A stretch of 44,439 bases of DNA from NCBI GenBank assembly GCA_016708725.1, contig JADJFE010000023.1, positions 1-44,439 on the forward strand, given 5' to 3'. This stretch comes from Candidatus Aalborgicola bjergmarkensis (lineage in GTDB: Bacteria > Pseudomonadota > Gammaproteobacteria > Burkholderiales > Burkholderiaceae_C). A program made the position numbers and the translations under genes. Of the stretch, positions 34,701 through 43,017 are shown one piece after another. Position 1 is the first letter of the stretch. Each line of letters starts with the position of its first letter. The notes under the pieces were generated by a model that saw only the letters and a list, made by a program, of their open reading frames with translations, did not search any database and was not told where the DNA came from.

Positions 34701-37700
34701 GATTACGAAACAGTGCTACACGAACTGGTACATGCTGCAACTATGGGAGTCGTTCACTACGGAAGGAACAACCCACGGTCTTTGGCCGGAAAGCATGTTC
34801 GTGATTTGTCCGAGGTTACGAGCGCTATATCCAGCCACATTATTGGCAGGTTCAATCAGGCAGACAACGGGAAAACTGAATTGACCGAGTTCGAGAAGGA
34901 CATGCGCACTGGAGGAAATAACGCTTTCCGTGGCATAGACGAGGTGTTGTCATGGGCGTTAACGAGTCCTCAAGCACAGTCGTATCTTGAGGGCATCCCA
35001 TACAAGAACCAGAACCTGTGGACTAGGCTGGTGCAGGCGATTCGCACCCTGCTCGGACTTTCGCCAAAAGCAGACACAGCATTGTCAGAAGTCTTGCGTG
35101 TTGCTGAAAACCTGATTGCATCCGACTTGAACGACCACGCGCAGCAGGCATTCTGGCACAAGCGCGGGATAGGGATGAACACCATTCAGGCTGTAGGCTC
35201 TACGGTTCTTCCGAAGAAAAGCAACACCAAAATAGTCGGCCAAACCACACGCCAGTACACGCCAGAGCAAATGGCCACATTCGGCCACGTAGGACGCCAG
35301 GTGACAGTCCCAACGCTCAAAGAGCGTGCGCAGGCCATGACCAAAGACATGGGCAAGAAGTTGGCACAGGGCATCGCTGACCAGTTCGCACCAGTCAAGG
35401 AAATCAGTAAGGATGCCTATGCCCTTCTGCGGTTATCCAAAGGCGCGAGCGGTGCGCTGGATACTTTTCTCAATGGCGGCAAACTTAAGCTGACCAATGG
35501 CGTTTATGACTTCGACGAGACGCAAAAGGGTGGGGTGATTGATAAGTTGCTCAAACCGTTGCAAGGTGAGCATCATGATTTTCTGTGGTGGGTGGCTGCG
35601 AATCGGGCAGAGACGCTGATGGCAGAAGACAGGGAGAACCTGTTCACGTCAGCAGACATCGCGGCGCTCAAGACGCTGACGGATGGCAATACCGCATTCG
35701 ATTACACCATTCAAAACGGTGTGCGCCGTGGCCAGGTAACGCGCAATCGTGCAGAGATTTACAAGGACTCGCAAGCCACGCTGCAAGCGTTCAACAAGAA
35801 CGCCCTGGACATGGCCGAACAATCGGGATTGATTGACCCTGAATCCCGGAAAGTGTGGGAGTCCGAGTTCTATGTCCCGTTCTACCGTGTGGCCGACACC
35901 ACAGAAGGCGGGATCATGGGGATGAACGTCAAGAGCGGGGTGGTGCGTCAACAGGCGTTCAAGCATCTCAAGGGGGGCAAGCAAGCGCTCAATTCAGACC
36001 TGCTGGATAACGTGCTGATGAACTGGGCGCACCTGCTGGATGCCAGTGCAAAGAACCGTGCAGCCAAGGCCACTATCGAGGCGGCAGAGAATATGGGGCT
36101 GGCTGCTGGTGGGGATCAAAACACACTCAAGCAGATTGCATCCAGCATTGGAAATCGCAATGGGGTGGTGTGGTTCATGGATGAAGGGGTGAAGCGCTAC
36201 AGCCTGATTGATGATCCGTACCTTATGACTGCGCTGACCAGCCTGGAGTACGCAGGTATGCGCAGCCCGGTCATGACGGCCATGGGCGCGTTCAAGAACA
36301 TGCTCACCATCGGCGTGACGGCTTCGCCATTCTTCAAGATTCGCAACCTGATCCGGGACTCTGTGCAGGTAATCGGCACGGGCAACATCTCCTACAACCC
36401 CGCGAAAAACGTGGCCGAAGGCTGGAAGCTCACCAACCCGAAGAACGACGAATACTTCCGGCTGCTGGCAAGTGGCGGGACGATCCACTTCGGCACCATG
36501 CTCGAAGGCAGCGAGGCCAAGCGCGTGCAAGCGTTGGTTGAATCTGGCGTTGATGCCGGGACGATCCTCAGCGACGAGCACAAGGTAAAAGCGTTCTATC
36601 GCAAGTACATCGAGCCGGGTATCACTGCTTACAACGAACTTGGCAACAGGAGTGAGTCCGTCAACCGGGCAGCGCTGTACAACCAGCTTATCAAACAGGG
36701 CGTCAGCCATGCGGATGCAGCCTTGCAAGCACGTGACCTGATGGACTTTTCCATGCAGGGCAGCTTCACCACTATCCGATTCCTGACCCAGGTTGTGCCG
36801 TTCATGAATGCCCGCATCCAAGGCTTGTACAAGCTTGGACGTGCAGCGAAGGAAGACCCAGCGCGGTTTAGAACAGTGATTGGCGCGACTGCGCTGCTGT
36901 CTCTGGGATTGTTGGCAGCATACAGTGACGACGATGACTGGAAACGCCGCACGGATGCCGACCGTAACAATTACTGGTGGTTCAAGTTTGGCGGCACGGC
37001 ATTCCGCATCCCGAAGCCGTTTGAAATTGGTGCAATTGCCACGCTGGCAGAGCGCAGTTTTGAACTGGCGTTTGAAAAGGAAATGACGAACGAGCGGTTT
37101 AGGAATCAGGTGATGGCCCTTCTGGGTGATAACCTGAGCATGAACCCGATCCCGCAGATCGTTAAGCCGGTGCTGGACGTGTACGCGAACGTAAACAGCT
37201 TCACCGGCACCCCTATTGAATCCATGGGGATGGAACGTCTCAAGTCTGAATACCGTTTCAACGACAAGACCAGCATGGCCGCACGTGGCATCAGCACAGC
37301 CGCCAATGCGGCAGCGGGATTGATCGGAAAGGATGCGCCATCCCCTGTGAAGATTGACCATCTGCTGCAAGGGTACTTTGGCTGGCTGGGAACGTTCGTT
37401 GTGCAGGCCGGTGACTTGGTTGCCAGGGGTGCATCCAATCAGCCTACACAGGCATCACGTGACTACATGAAGACGCTAACGGGTGGCATTGCCAGTGACC
37501 TGCGTGATGCGCCAAGCCGGTATGTCGGGCAGGTGTACGAACAGGCAAAGGCTATCGAGCAGGCGTACAACACGTGGCGGATGCTGCAAAAACAGGGCAA
37601 GGTGCAGGAAGCGCAAGAGTTCCGTGCTGCAAATCAGGACAAGCTAAATCGTTACCGCAGCATCGAGCACGTGAAGAAAGCAGAGACTTCGCTGAATAAC

Positions 37701-37808
37701 CGCATCCGGATGATCGAGCGCAGCACCAGTATGGACGCCGATCAGAAGCGGGAGATGATCCGCCGGTTAAATCAAAACAAAGAGCGTGTGGCAAAGATGG
37801 TGGCGTGA
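31614..37808 (+). CDS. Giant polyvalent protein, part 4 (helicase C-half, methyltransferase, zincin, LPD38-like end)
   Basis: The frame of 2,064 codons begins inside the DEAH box, so its apparent start is not real. In order: the rest of the SF2 helicase with a coiled coil (about 40-105), VALSATPF, and motif VI QQEGRIYRTGQ (about 414); an N6-adenine methyltransferase-like domain with EPSAGHG (about 557) and NPPFG (about 618); an Ala/Pro/Lys linker; a zincin metallopeptidase motif HELVHA (about 1036); long helical regions; a hydrophobic segment (ALLSLGLLAAY) and YWWFKFGGTAFRIPKPFEIG (about 1785), resembling the LPD38 domain of polyvalent proteins; and a helical C-terminus. Such proteins enter the cell with phage DNA and protect it from host defences. 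The whole would be about 3,990 residues if 25849-37808 is one gene. Confidence 0.75.
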   Translation: MKAHSLMQASDGEPTTYLYNLRAITNHPDGAHTRFNMLHRAELDRATALGKEIEEAERDMSASDTTDMRRASLETKSEKMQAELGDLRKKLDASKAKVLAEVKASQGAGRTRLVALSATPFAYEKTIDWANGYLFDYNEGQGSDRENGRGYNAGSNKDRYMMQHFGYSMRYNKLTQPDAKVDRGLMQRQWNANLKKSGALSGRMLDVIPDYDRRFILVESAIGNRIDEALDWISEQRQSEKGQGPYSELSDAINEQFKYLQKRYLLEAIKATEVIPIVKQHLAMGRKVVVFHDYKKGGGFNPFRVNTAGKSDMAAAVREFEAKFKDLVNAPLGSMPSPIEVFSRELPQTLLINGDEKQADLLKRYKSFQDDANGPQVMLVQSAKNKGWSGHDTTGKHQRVLINLGQPTAPTLAIQQEGRIYRTGQASDAIMRYMNTGTNWERWTFANTIAGRASTAENLGMGEMARALKDSFIQSFEESDAYPPGHENEGKGGKERDKAANDAITEYDRAKTFYFGQQKKNSKTKAQEGADYFATPEPIGLKMAQWLDARGGEDVLEPSAGHGAIARWIPDNTSRTAIEPSLTLRSRMAMVMNPTEDRIIDGTFEDHHVGNKYDGIVMNPPFGSGGKTAIDHLAKAATHLRDGGRIVALIPTGPAADKKFDKWFYDKSERQVKAVMETVALGKIYKGDTVILKANGQKATVLRANDTAGLLVHFAGHSAGTNTLAYPNMISAVEPTGKRTESFNAAEGLQLVANIKLPQVAFERAGTSVATRIVVLEKGGANVVQRDRDYSDITDVKELFDKLEHLDFAARTKPVEAAPVEAPKAEKPASAPKPAKASANAGDEVSINGKKYEIQIYITNAGKEKRGIWMDSKAEASKYSARTFTHSSNKGKWFVDEYWFPKDSEIIKPETGANPSRLQQSHINNGDSNAEETAKVQAGIEGKSLIDAARFIAQTGTPAQAEIAKQVISKLERLQASGVELKLIVAHRGDQVPAQMGKSRGYTESGFDSKGRDITVWVAGADVIGRVGTDYETVLHELVHAATMGVVHYGRNNPRSLAGKHVRDLSEVTSAISSHIIGRFNQADNGKTELTEFEKDMRTGGNNAFRGIDEVLSWALTSPQAQSYLEGIPYKNQNLWTRLVQAIRTLLGLSPKADTALSEVLRVAENLIASDLNDHAQQAFWHKRGIGMNTIQAVGSTVLPKKSNTKIVGQTTRQYTPEQMATFGHVGRQVTVPTLKERAQAMTKDMGKKLAQGIADQFAPVKEISKDAYALLRLSKGASGALDTFLNGGKLKLTNGVYDFDETQKGGVIDKLLKPLQGEHHDFLWWVAANRAETLMAEDRENLFTSADIAALKTLTDGNTAFDYTIQNGVRRGQVTRNRAEIYKDSQATLQAFNKNALDMAEQSGLIDPESRKVWESEFYVPFYRVADTTEGGIMGMNVKSGVVRQQAFKHLKGGKQALNSDLLDNVLMNWAHLLDASAKNRAAKATIEAAENMGLAAGGDQNTLKQIASSIGNRNGVVWFMDEGVKRYSLIDDPYLMTALTSLEYAGMRSPVMTAMGAFKNMLTIGVTASPFFKIRNLIRDSVQVIGTGNISYNPAKNVAEGWKLTNPKNDEYFRLLASGGTIHFGTMLEGSEAKRVQALVESGVDAGTILSDEHKVKAFYRKYIEPGITAYNELGNRSESVNRAALYNQLIKQGVSHADAALQARDLMDFSMQGSFTTIRFLTQVVPFMNARIQGLYKLGRAAKEDPARFRTVIGATALLSLGLLAAYSDDDDWKRRTDADRNNYWWFKFGGTAFRIPKPFEIGAIATLAERSFELAFEKEMTNERFRNQVMALLGDNLSMNPIPQIVKPVLDVYANVNSFTGTPIESMGMERLKSEYRFNDKTSMAARGISTAANAAAGLIGKDAPSPVKIDHLLQGYFGWLGTFVVQAGDLVARGASNQPTQASRDYMKTLTGGIASDLRDAPSRYVGQVYEQAKAIEQAYNTWRMLQKQGKVQEAQEFRAANQDKLNRYRSIEHVKKAETSLNNRIRMIERSTSMDADQKREMIRRLNQNKERVAKMVA

Positions 37809-37893
37809 GGTAGAAGGGGCTATGCGGGCTGGGATTCGGCGGGAGTTGGCGCAGGCGTGAACATAGGGATTCCCGTCGCATCGGCTGGGTCGC

Positions 37894-37918
37894 AAGCTCC
37901 GATTTCAAATCGGAGCTT
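37894..37918 (+). terminator. Perfect hairpin after the polyvalent gene
   Basis: AAGCTCCGATT and AATCGGAGCTT pair over 11 bp around a TCA loop, 86 bases after the stop at 37808. No T tract follows; a G/C tract follows instead. It is probably the terminator stem of the long late transcript, or a regulatory palindrome. Confidence 0.55.
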
Positions 37919-37930
37919 CAGGCACTGCTT

Positions 37931-38012
37931 CCCCCCCGCCCCCCCCCCCGAAACCGGCGCCCCCGGCGGCCGCGGCCCCGCCCGCCCCGCCCGCCCCCCC
38001 GGGGCCCCCCCC
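37931..38012. other. 82-base nearly pure G/C tract, probable artefact
   Basis: This tract has no T and only three A, with C runs up to 11, unlike anything else in the window. The rest of the 297-base gap (37809-38105) holds a hairpin and a promoter-like box but no gene. Poly-G basecalls read from the other strand, or gap filling near a hairpin, would give such sequence. Confidence 0.6.
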
Positions 38013-38022
38013 TTGACAAATC

Positions 38023-38047
38023 GCAGAGTTTGCCTATCTGCTTGACT
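38023..38047 (+). promoter_or_regulatory. Repeated module-start box, copy C (before tail-fibre operon)
   Basis: GCAGAGTTTG (38023-38032) is followed after 9 bases by TTGACT (38042-38047); another TTGACA lies at 38013-38018. It is the third copy of the box found at 4534 and 8555 and is placed 58 bases ahead of the first gene of the fibre operon. A weak TGTATT lies 18 bases after the TTGACT. Confidence 0.5.
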
Positions 38048-38105
38048 ATCCAGAAAATTGCCAGATGTATTGTGAATTTTCACCATCATCTATTTCTGGG
38101 TCGTC

Positions 38106-38462
38106 ATGTCATCGTTCAAAGTACCCCTGAAAATCGACCAGGGCGGCACGTTCCAAAAGGTTGTTACCTGGAAAGCGGGAACGCCAGCAACGCCGGTTGA
38201 CCTGACTGGTTGTTCAGCGCTGGCCCACATCCGCGCCAAAATAAGCTCGCCAACTACGCTCCTGGAGCTGTCAACATCTGACGGAACGATCACCCTCGGA
38301 GATGATGCTGGGACGGTCACGATAGCCATCGACGCTGAAACGACGGCTGCTATCACGTGGACTCAGGCGGTCTACGACCTTGAAATTTATTTCCCCGACG
38401 GCACCGTCCGCCGTCTACTCAGTGGCACCGTCACGGTTTCGCCGGAGGTGACCCGTGACTGA
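38106..38462 (+). CDS. Phage structural hypothetical (118 aa, beta)
   Basis: This 118-residue protein follows a pattern common in phage tail regions: QGGTFQKVVTWKAGTPATPV, then DLTGCSALAHIRAKISSPTT, SDGTITLGDDAGTVTIAIDA, and WTQAVYDLEIYFPDGTVRR. The fold is probably a small Ig-like beta sandwich. It is the first gene after the third repeated box and overlaps the next gene by eight bases. A baseplate or fibre-base role is inferred. Confidence 0.65.
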   Translation: MSSFKVPLKIDQGGTFQKVVTWKAGTPATPVDLTGCSALAHIRAKISSPTTLLELSTSDGTITLGDDAGTVTIAIDAETTAAITWTQAVYDLEIYFPDGTVRRLLSGTVTVSPEVTRD

Positions 38463-38943
38463 CACGCTCATTGAACGCGACACAAGCTACGAAGTTGTCG
38501 TAGACACCGAAACCTCTAGCGAGCTGGTAATTGATACCCAGACCAACCAGGAACTCCTGGTAGACCACGACGCTACCCACGAAGTCCTTGTAGATCACGA
38601 TGCCACCTACGAGGTGGTGGAAGTAGACACCACCCACACGGAAGTCCTGGAAATTTCGCAGCAAGGCCCGATAGGCCCACCAGGCCCAGCCGGGGCGACT
38701 GGCCCAGCAGGCGAAGCCGCAACCAACTACCCCGGCAAAACCCTTGTCTGGAGCATGGGCAAGCTGGCCGAAGTCCTGCTCTACTCCGACGCAGCCAAGA
38801 CGCAACTCGCCGAGCGTCGCGTCATGACTTACACGGGCGACGCGCTCACGAGCATCAGCTTCTACGACGGCGATGGCGCCCTCACAAAAACCCGCACCAT
38901 GGGCTACAGCTCCGGCGTGCTCACCGGCGTGACGGAATCATGA
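38455..38943 (+). CDS. Fibre-type protein with 10-residue beta repeats and collagen-like segment
   Basis: The GTG start at 38455 follows GGAGGTG. Residues about 10-60 form five ten-residue repeats with strand-like cores (SYEVVVDTET, SSELVIDTQT, NQELLVDHDA, THEVLVDHDA, TYEVVEVDTT). A short collagen-like Gly-X-Y run (GPIGPPGPAGATGPAGEA) follows, and a C-terminal domain (TLVWSMGKLAEVLLYSD, ALTSISFYDGDGALTKTR) ends the 162-residue protein. The build is that of a trimeric fibre or stem. The stop overlaps the next start by ATGA. Confidence 0.6.
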   Translation: MTDTLIERDTSYEVVVDTETSSELVIDTQTNQELLVDHDATHEVLVDHDATYEVVEVDTTHTEVLEISQQGPIGPPGPAGATGPAGEAATNYPGKTLVWSMGKLAEVLLYSDAAKTQLAERRVMTYTGDALTSISFYDGDGALTKTRTMGYSSGVLTGVTES

Positions 38944-39332
38944 CCATCTACCAAGTGACCCGAATCTCAGACGGACGCGACGTGTACCGCTACGCTGCTG
39001 ATGCCCCGATTGAATGGGACTCCATGCCGTTCGCAACCCACACGCATACGCCGATCACAGAGGAGACTCCGGCACCCGTGCAAGGCCCGCGCAGGTTGAC
39101 GAAGCTGGCATTCATCGGGCGCATCGGCACCGAGTTCGCAGGCATCCTGACGGCAGCAAAAAGCAACGTGCAGGTTGAGTTGTTTGTCCGAATGCTTGAC
39201 TGGGCTACACCCGATCCTGACGGAACCAGCGTAGACCTTGACGATCCGCGCGTGGTTGAAGCACTCACCACGCTCGAAGCCGCTGGTTTGATCGGTGCAG
39301 GCCGTGCGCAGGAGATACGCTATGGCAACTAG
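38940..39332 (+). CDS. Hypothetical fibre-operon protein (130 aa)
   Basis: This protein starts with a small N-terminal beta part (YQVTRISDGRDVYRYAADAP). A helical C-terminal half (FIGRIGTEFAGILTAAKSNV, VELFVRMLDWATPDP) resembles small phage proteins found next to fibre genes. ATGA joins it to the gene before, and it overlaps the next start at 39322. A fibre chaperone is one possibility; nothing proves it. Confidence 0.55.
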   Translation: MTIYQVTRISDGRDVYRYAADAPIEWDSMPFATHTHTPITEETPAPVQGPRRLTKLAFIGRIGTEFAGILTAAKSNVQVELFVRMLDWATPDPDGTSVDLDDPRVVEALTTLEAAGLIGAGRAQEIRYGN

Positions 39333-41262
39333 ATACTGTGACCATGGCTTGTACGCCACACCTGTGGCTGGCGGCACCGTGCCGACTGTCGCTGAGGACG
39401 GTAATGGCGCAGCCAAAACTGCCGCCACTATGGCGACGCTGGTTATCACGTTCACTGGCGTCCCTGCGGCTGACGGTGCTATCACCATTGCCGGTGTGAC
39501 ATTTACGGCCAAGGCCAGCGGTGCCACGGGCAACCAGTTCAACGCCGTCACGGATGCCACGACTTGCGCGACGAACCTCAAGACCGCAATCAACGCCAGC
39601 ACAAGCAATGCAGTTCAACCTGTTGGAGCTATCGCCAGCACCGCTCCGCTGCGCAACGTCGTTAACGCTACGTCGTCTGGTGGCGTGCTGACTGTCTATA
39701 CCCGCTGCTCGGGCAGTGAATGGAATAGTGTCACGGAGTCGAGCACTCTGACCAACGCCACGATTTCAGCACAGTGGAGCGGTGGGGGTGATGGTGCTTG
39801 GGGCTACCTCTTGAACATGAGCAGCCTCTGGCCTACCGGACTGGGTATCACGAGATATGGGGTACTTGGCACTACCAGGTGCTATGTCGGCAGCTATACG
39901 TTTGGGTCGGATAAGATCATCTGCCGTTCTGGCAAGACGATTACAAGTTCTGGGGGCTTGCCGTCTAATTATTGCGATTTTGGCGCATGGCCGGGTGCAA
40001 GCCAGTATAAACGACTCGTTGTTGAAATGGATGACGGCACAGAGTGGCCCGCAGATGGAACAGCACCGACAACTCAACTACAGATTAACAACGCATATTT
40101 TCCATCTGTAGGGTGGGGTGCACGAAGCAACCTGTATTTCAAATCCCCGATTTACACAGACGGAACCTACGGTTTCAGCATCGGAATAACATCGGGTTCA
40201 TACCGATTAGCGTTTCTAACCTGTTGGGGACTTGAGATTGAGGGTGTGAGATTCTTTGCAAGCACGCAATCTGTTGTAATAGGCTCGCCTGAAGGAAATA
40301 CTCCCGGAATCGAGTCGCAGGCTATCCTGCGAAACTGTGAAATAAGCAGCCCTGGCGGCGCTTCACTTGTTTATCTGATAAACAATTCGTACCGTAGAAA
40401 TTATGTGACGTTTACCAACTGCAAATTCGTCACAACCTACACCTCATCACATCCAGGTGTCATCGAGTCGCCTGCTAATGACAACGGTGCCTACGTAGGC
40501 GCGTGGTTTGACAGTTGTAAGTTTTTAGGGTTTGTTGGCGCAAGCAAATTGTTTTCGACCGGAGCTTGGTCGAGATACAACAATAGTGTCTTTTTTCGTA
40601 ACTGTGATTTCGCAAGTCTAGCTACTACAGGACCAACTCTCGCTCTGGTATCGGCTACGGTAGAGGCTACGAACGTGTGCTGTGCGGGTTCCTCTCAATT
40701 CGGAAACCGTGATTTCTTTGTCGATACATTCAATGGTTATGTGGAGTGGCGCAGCAATCGCGGTTTCCCGACATTGAGCGCAAAGCTGCTCGACGGCACA
40801 ACGCCGTGGAGCATACACATCATCCCTACGACGTGTGCAGACAGATTATCCAGATCAAATTTCGTGGAGACTCCGCGCATCGGTAAGATCAACTCACTGG
40901 CCGATGGTGCGCGCACGTTGACCGTGGAGTTTGTAGTACATGATGCACTCAGCTTCACCAAGTGCGAAATCAGTATTTTTGTAGACTACCAATCCACCAG
41001 TGGTAATTATGAAGTAATTGATACTTATGACGATAACGGCGGCGCTTTGACTGCATCTGATGCAGTCTGGTCGAGTGAGTCTGGCGGCAAGGTCAACTAC
41101 GTTGACGGTGTAGTTCAAAGCCACAACAAATATAAATTCAGCCTGACCACACCAAAGCCAATTGCTACCGGGACGGAAATAGGCATAGTCGTTAGAGTGC
41201 ATAAGCACGTTTCTACGGCAGTGCAAGGCATCTTTGTCGATCCTGAGATACAGGTGGCGTAA
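39322..41262 (+). CDS. Tail fibre/adhesin-like protein (646 aa)
   Basis: AGGAGA upstream fixes the start at ATG 39322. The N-terminus (MATRYCDHGLYATPVAGG) is followed by a domain (FTGVPAADGAITIAGVTFTA, DATTCATNLKTAINASTSN) seen in phage fibre proteins. A long region rich in Asn, Ser, Gly and aromatic residues, with strand repeats like a beta-helix (CEISSPGGASLVYLINNSY, FDSCKFLGFVGASKLFSTG), comes next, then a C-terminal beta domain. The beta-helix-like middle suggests a receptor-binding or polysaccharide-binding spike. I see no sure catalytic residues. Confidence 0.6.
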   Translation: MATRYCDHGLYATPVAGGTVPTVAEDGNGAAKTAATMATLVITFTGVPAADGAITIAGVTFTAKASGATGNQFNAVTDATTCATNLKTAINASTSNAVQPVGAIASTAPLRNVVNATSSGGVLTVYTRCSGSEWNSVTESSTLTNATISAQWSGGGDGAWGYLLNMSSLWPTGLGITRYGVLGTTRCYVGSYTFGSDKIICRSGKTITSSGGLPSNYCDFGAWPGASQYKRLVVEMDDGTEWPADGTAPTTQLQINNAYFPSVGWGARSNLYFKSPIYTDGTYGFSIGITSGSYRLAFLTCWGLEIEGVRFFASTQSVVIGSPEGNTPGIESQAILRNCEISSPGGASLVYLINNSYRRNYVTFTNCKFVTTYTSSHPGVIESPANDNGAYVGAWFDSCKFLGFVGASKLFSTGAWSRYNNSVFFRNCDFASLATTGPTLALVSATVEATNVCCAGSSQFGNRDFFVDTFNGYVEWRSNRGFPTLSAKLLDGTTPWSIHIIPTTCADRLSRSNFVETPRIGKINSLADGARTLTVEFVVHDALSFTKCEISIFVDYQSTSGNYEVIDTYDDNGGALTASDAVWSSESGGKVNYVDGVVQSHNKYKFSLTTPKPIATGTEIGIVVRVHKHVSTAVQGIFVDPEIQVA

Positions 41263-41666
41263 TGTCAAACGCTGTTGCATTTGACTATTATCCCGACCTG
41301 GCAGGGACATTTGAGTTGCCTTCAAACAGAGGCGTGTTCGGTAGTACTGGACTGATCCTGTTCCAGCGACAGTCCTTACCGACCGACCCCATTGGCACGA
41401 CTACAGTGACCTTTGCAGGTGTCAACGCAGGCTCTGAAATCCGTGTCTACCTGCCGGATGGCACAGAAACTGCTGGTGTCGAGTCATGCGACGCAAACCA
41501 CGTGCTTACGTGGTCAGTTTACGCATCAGGTAGCTCAAACAACACCGTGACGATCCGCATCGTCAACACAGCCTACAAGATCAAAGAGTTTAGTTACACA
41601 AGTGTCGCAGGCACGCAGTCGTTACCAGTTCAGCAAGAAGCTGACAAATGGTATGTGAACCCATAG
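41262..41666 (+). CDS. Small beta protein of the fibre operon (134 aa)
   Basis: The start overlaps the previous stop as TAATG. The protein contains TGLILFQRQSLPTDPIGTT, AGSEIRVYLPDGTETAG and NNTVTIRIVNTAYKIKEFSY, typical of a small beta-sandwich that serves as a fibre tip or connector. It is followed after ten bases by the next gene. Function is inferred from place. Confidence 0.55.
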   Translation: MSNAVAFDYYPDLAGTFELPSNRGVFGSTGLILFQRQSLPTDPIGTTTVTFAGVNAGSEIRVYLPDGTETAGVESCDANHVLTWSVYASGSSNNTVTIRIVNTAYKIKEFSYTSVAGTQSLPVQQEADKWYVNP

Positions 41667-41676
41667 GAGATGTACT

Positions 41677-43008
41677 TTGAAGATTACCGACCCAGACAGC
41701 TTGACGTACAGCGTCAACAGCGCAACGAATATGCTGCGCATCGACACCACGGCCAAGACCATCCAGCTTGTCGCTGGCGGCGCCCTGGTGGAGGTTGATG
41801 GCGTTACAGGGCAGTGCCTGTTCTCAAAACTGAAAGAGGTCATCAAAGCGTCATCCGTCCTGATTTCCGTACCACTCCCGATCCGCGAAATGATCCACGA
41901 CGAGTCGATGGAACTTGTGAACGGGTGGACGTTCGCTGACACGACCACCATAAAAATGGTCAGGGACTGCGGCATCGCTTACGTCAATGCGTCTGGTGCC
42001 ATCACAGCAATGTTTGCCTGCATCGTGACCCTGGGCGGGATCATTTCTGGCGCACCTTATTTCGTGCAGTCCTCAAGCACTACGGCAACCGCTGGCAGTT
42101 TCACCCACGTCAACCTGGCGACAACGTTCGGGGTCAATGAGCTGGTGCAGATTTACTCTGACACCAACGGCGACGGCACCCCGGACTATGACTACCGAAG
42201 CTATTTCAAGGTGTTTTTGCGGGAGCAGGGCAAAACTTACGACGAGAGCAGCAACACCGACATCGGCTATCCGAGTCTGACTTACAAGAAATACAACTTC
42301 CCAATCACACATGCTGTTGATGCCGGTGTGACCGCCGACGACACGACGGTTGATGCGTACACAGGGCTGGCGATCCAGTGGTACGCAGCCGCGCAGTCTG
42401 CATCTCTGGGCAGCAACGGCCCATACAATTTCCATGTGCTGATTACCGGCAACGGCAAGACATACGATGAGATTTACTCCTGGGTGCAGCGACAACTGCG
42501 CAAGACCAGCGACATAGATGCCGATGGCAGTGCAGCGAAAAACGGTAACGTCACACCAGCACTGGTACGCATGGATGGCGAAACCCTCACCACGATTTAC
42601 CAGTCTGCCGGTGGTGTCCACATCGTCAATCCGTCGGCAACAAGCCTGAATAACATCCGGGAGCAGGATGACACCCTGGCATACAGGTCATACCCACTGT
42701 CTGTGAGCGTCGCAGTCGAATTTGACAGCTACCTGACGGGGGATGCTGACAGCTACTTCTGGGTATTCGCCACGGCTGATTACGGCACACCTGGCGCCAC
42801 CCCGCTGCTAGACTCAAGCTCCGCACAAATGAAGGGCGCCGCCACTGCGAACACCTCATTTGCGTATACATACTCAGTGGACACACCGTTGACCGGTGTT
42901 GCTATGGGTAAGGCCGAGGCGAAGATAGCAACGGTTACGACGACGCTGACGAACACGGGGGCTAAACTCGTGTTCACGCCTGGGTTAGAGCGGTGGTACA
43001 CCACTTAA
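41677..43008 (+). CDS. Structural protein with TTG start (443 aa)
   Basis: The only in-frame start near AGGAGA (about 41666-41671) is TTG 41677; the nearby ATG at 41670 is out of frame. The protein starts KITDPDSLTYSVNSATNML and carries a helical block (LFSKLKEVIKASSVL, REMIHDESMELVNGW), a long beta region, and another helical part with YDEIYSWVQRQLRKTSDIDA. This pattern is familiar from phage proteins in the fibre or head-fibre region, but I cannot name a family. Confidence 0.6.
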   Translation: MKITDPDSLTYSVNSATNMLRIDTTAKTIQLVAGGALVEVDGVTGQCLFSKLKEVIKASSVLISVPLPIREMIHDESMELVNGWTFADTTTIKMVRDCGIAYVNASGAITAMFACIVTLGGIISGAPYFVQSSSTTATAGSFTHVNLATTFGVNELVQIYSDTNGDGTPDYDYRSYFKVFLREQGKTYDESSNTDIGYPSLTYKKYNFPITHAVDAGVTADDTTVDAYTGLAIQWYAAAQSASLGSNGPYNFHVLITGNGKTYDEIYSWVQRQLRKTSDIDADGSAAKNGNVTPALVRMDGETLTTIYQSAGGVHIVNPSATSLNNIREQDDTLAYRSYPLSVSVAVEFDSYLTGDADSYFWVFATADYGTPGATPLLDSSSAQMKGAATANTSFAYTYSVDTPLTGVAMGKAEAKIATVTTTLTNTGAKLVFTPGLERWYTT

Positions 43009-43017
43009 AGGTAGCAC

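Noticed and set aside
35994..37370. 458-residue open frame on the minus strand opposite polyvalent part 4
   Set aside because: The plus strand there encodes clear domains with good codon use; the minus frame is rich in His, Arg and Cys and looks like a shadow.
37857..38045. 62-residue ORF across the G/C tract
   Set aside because: Mostly Pro/Gly/Ala/Arg from a probable artefact tract.
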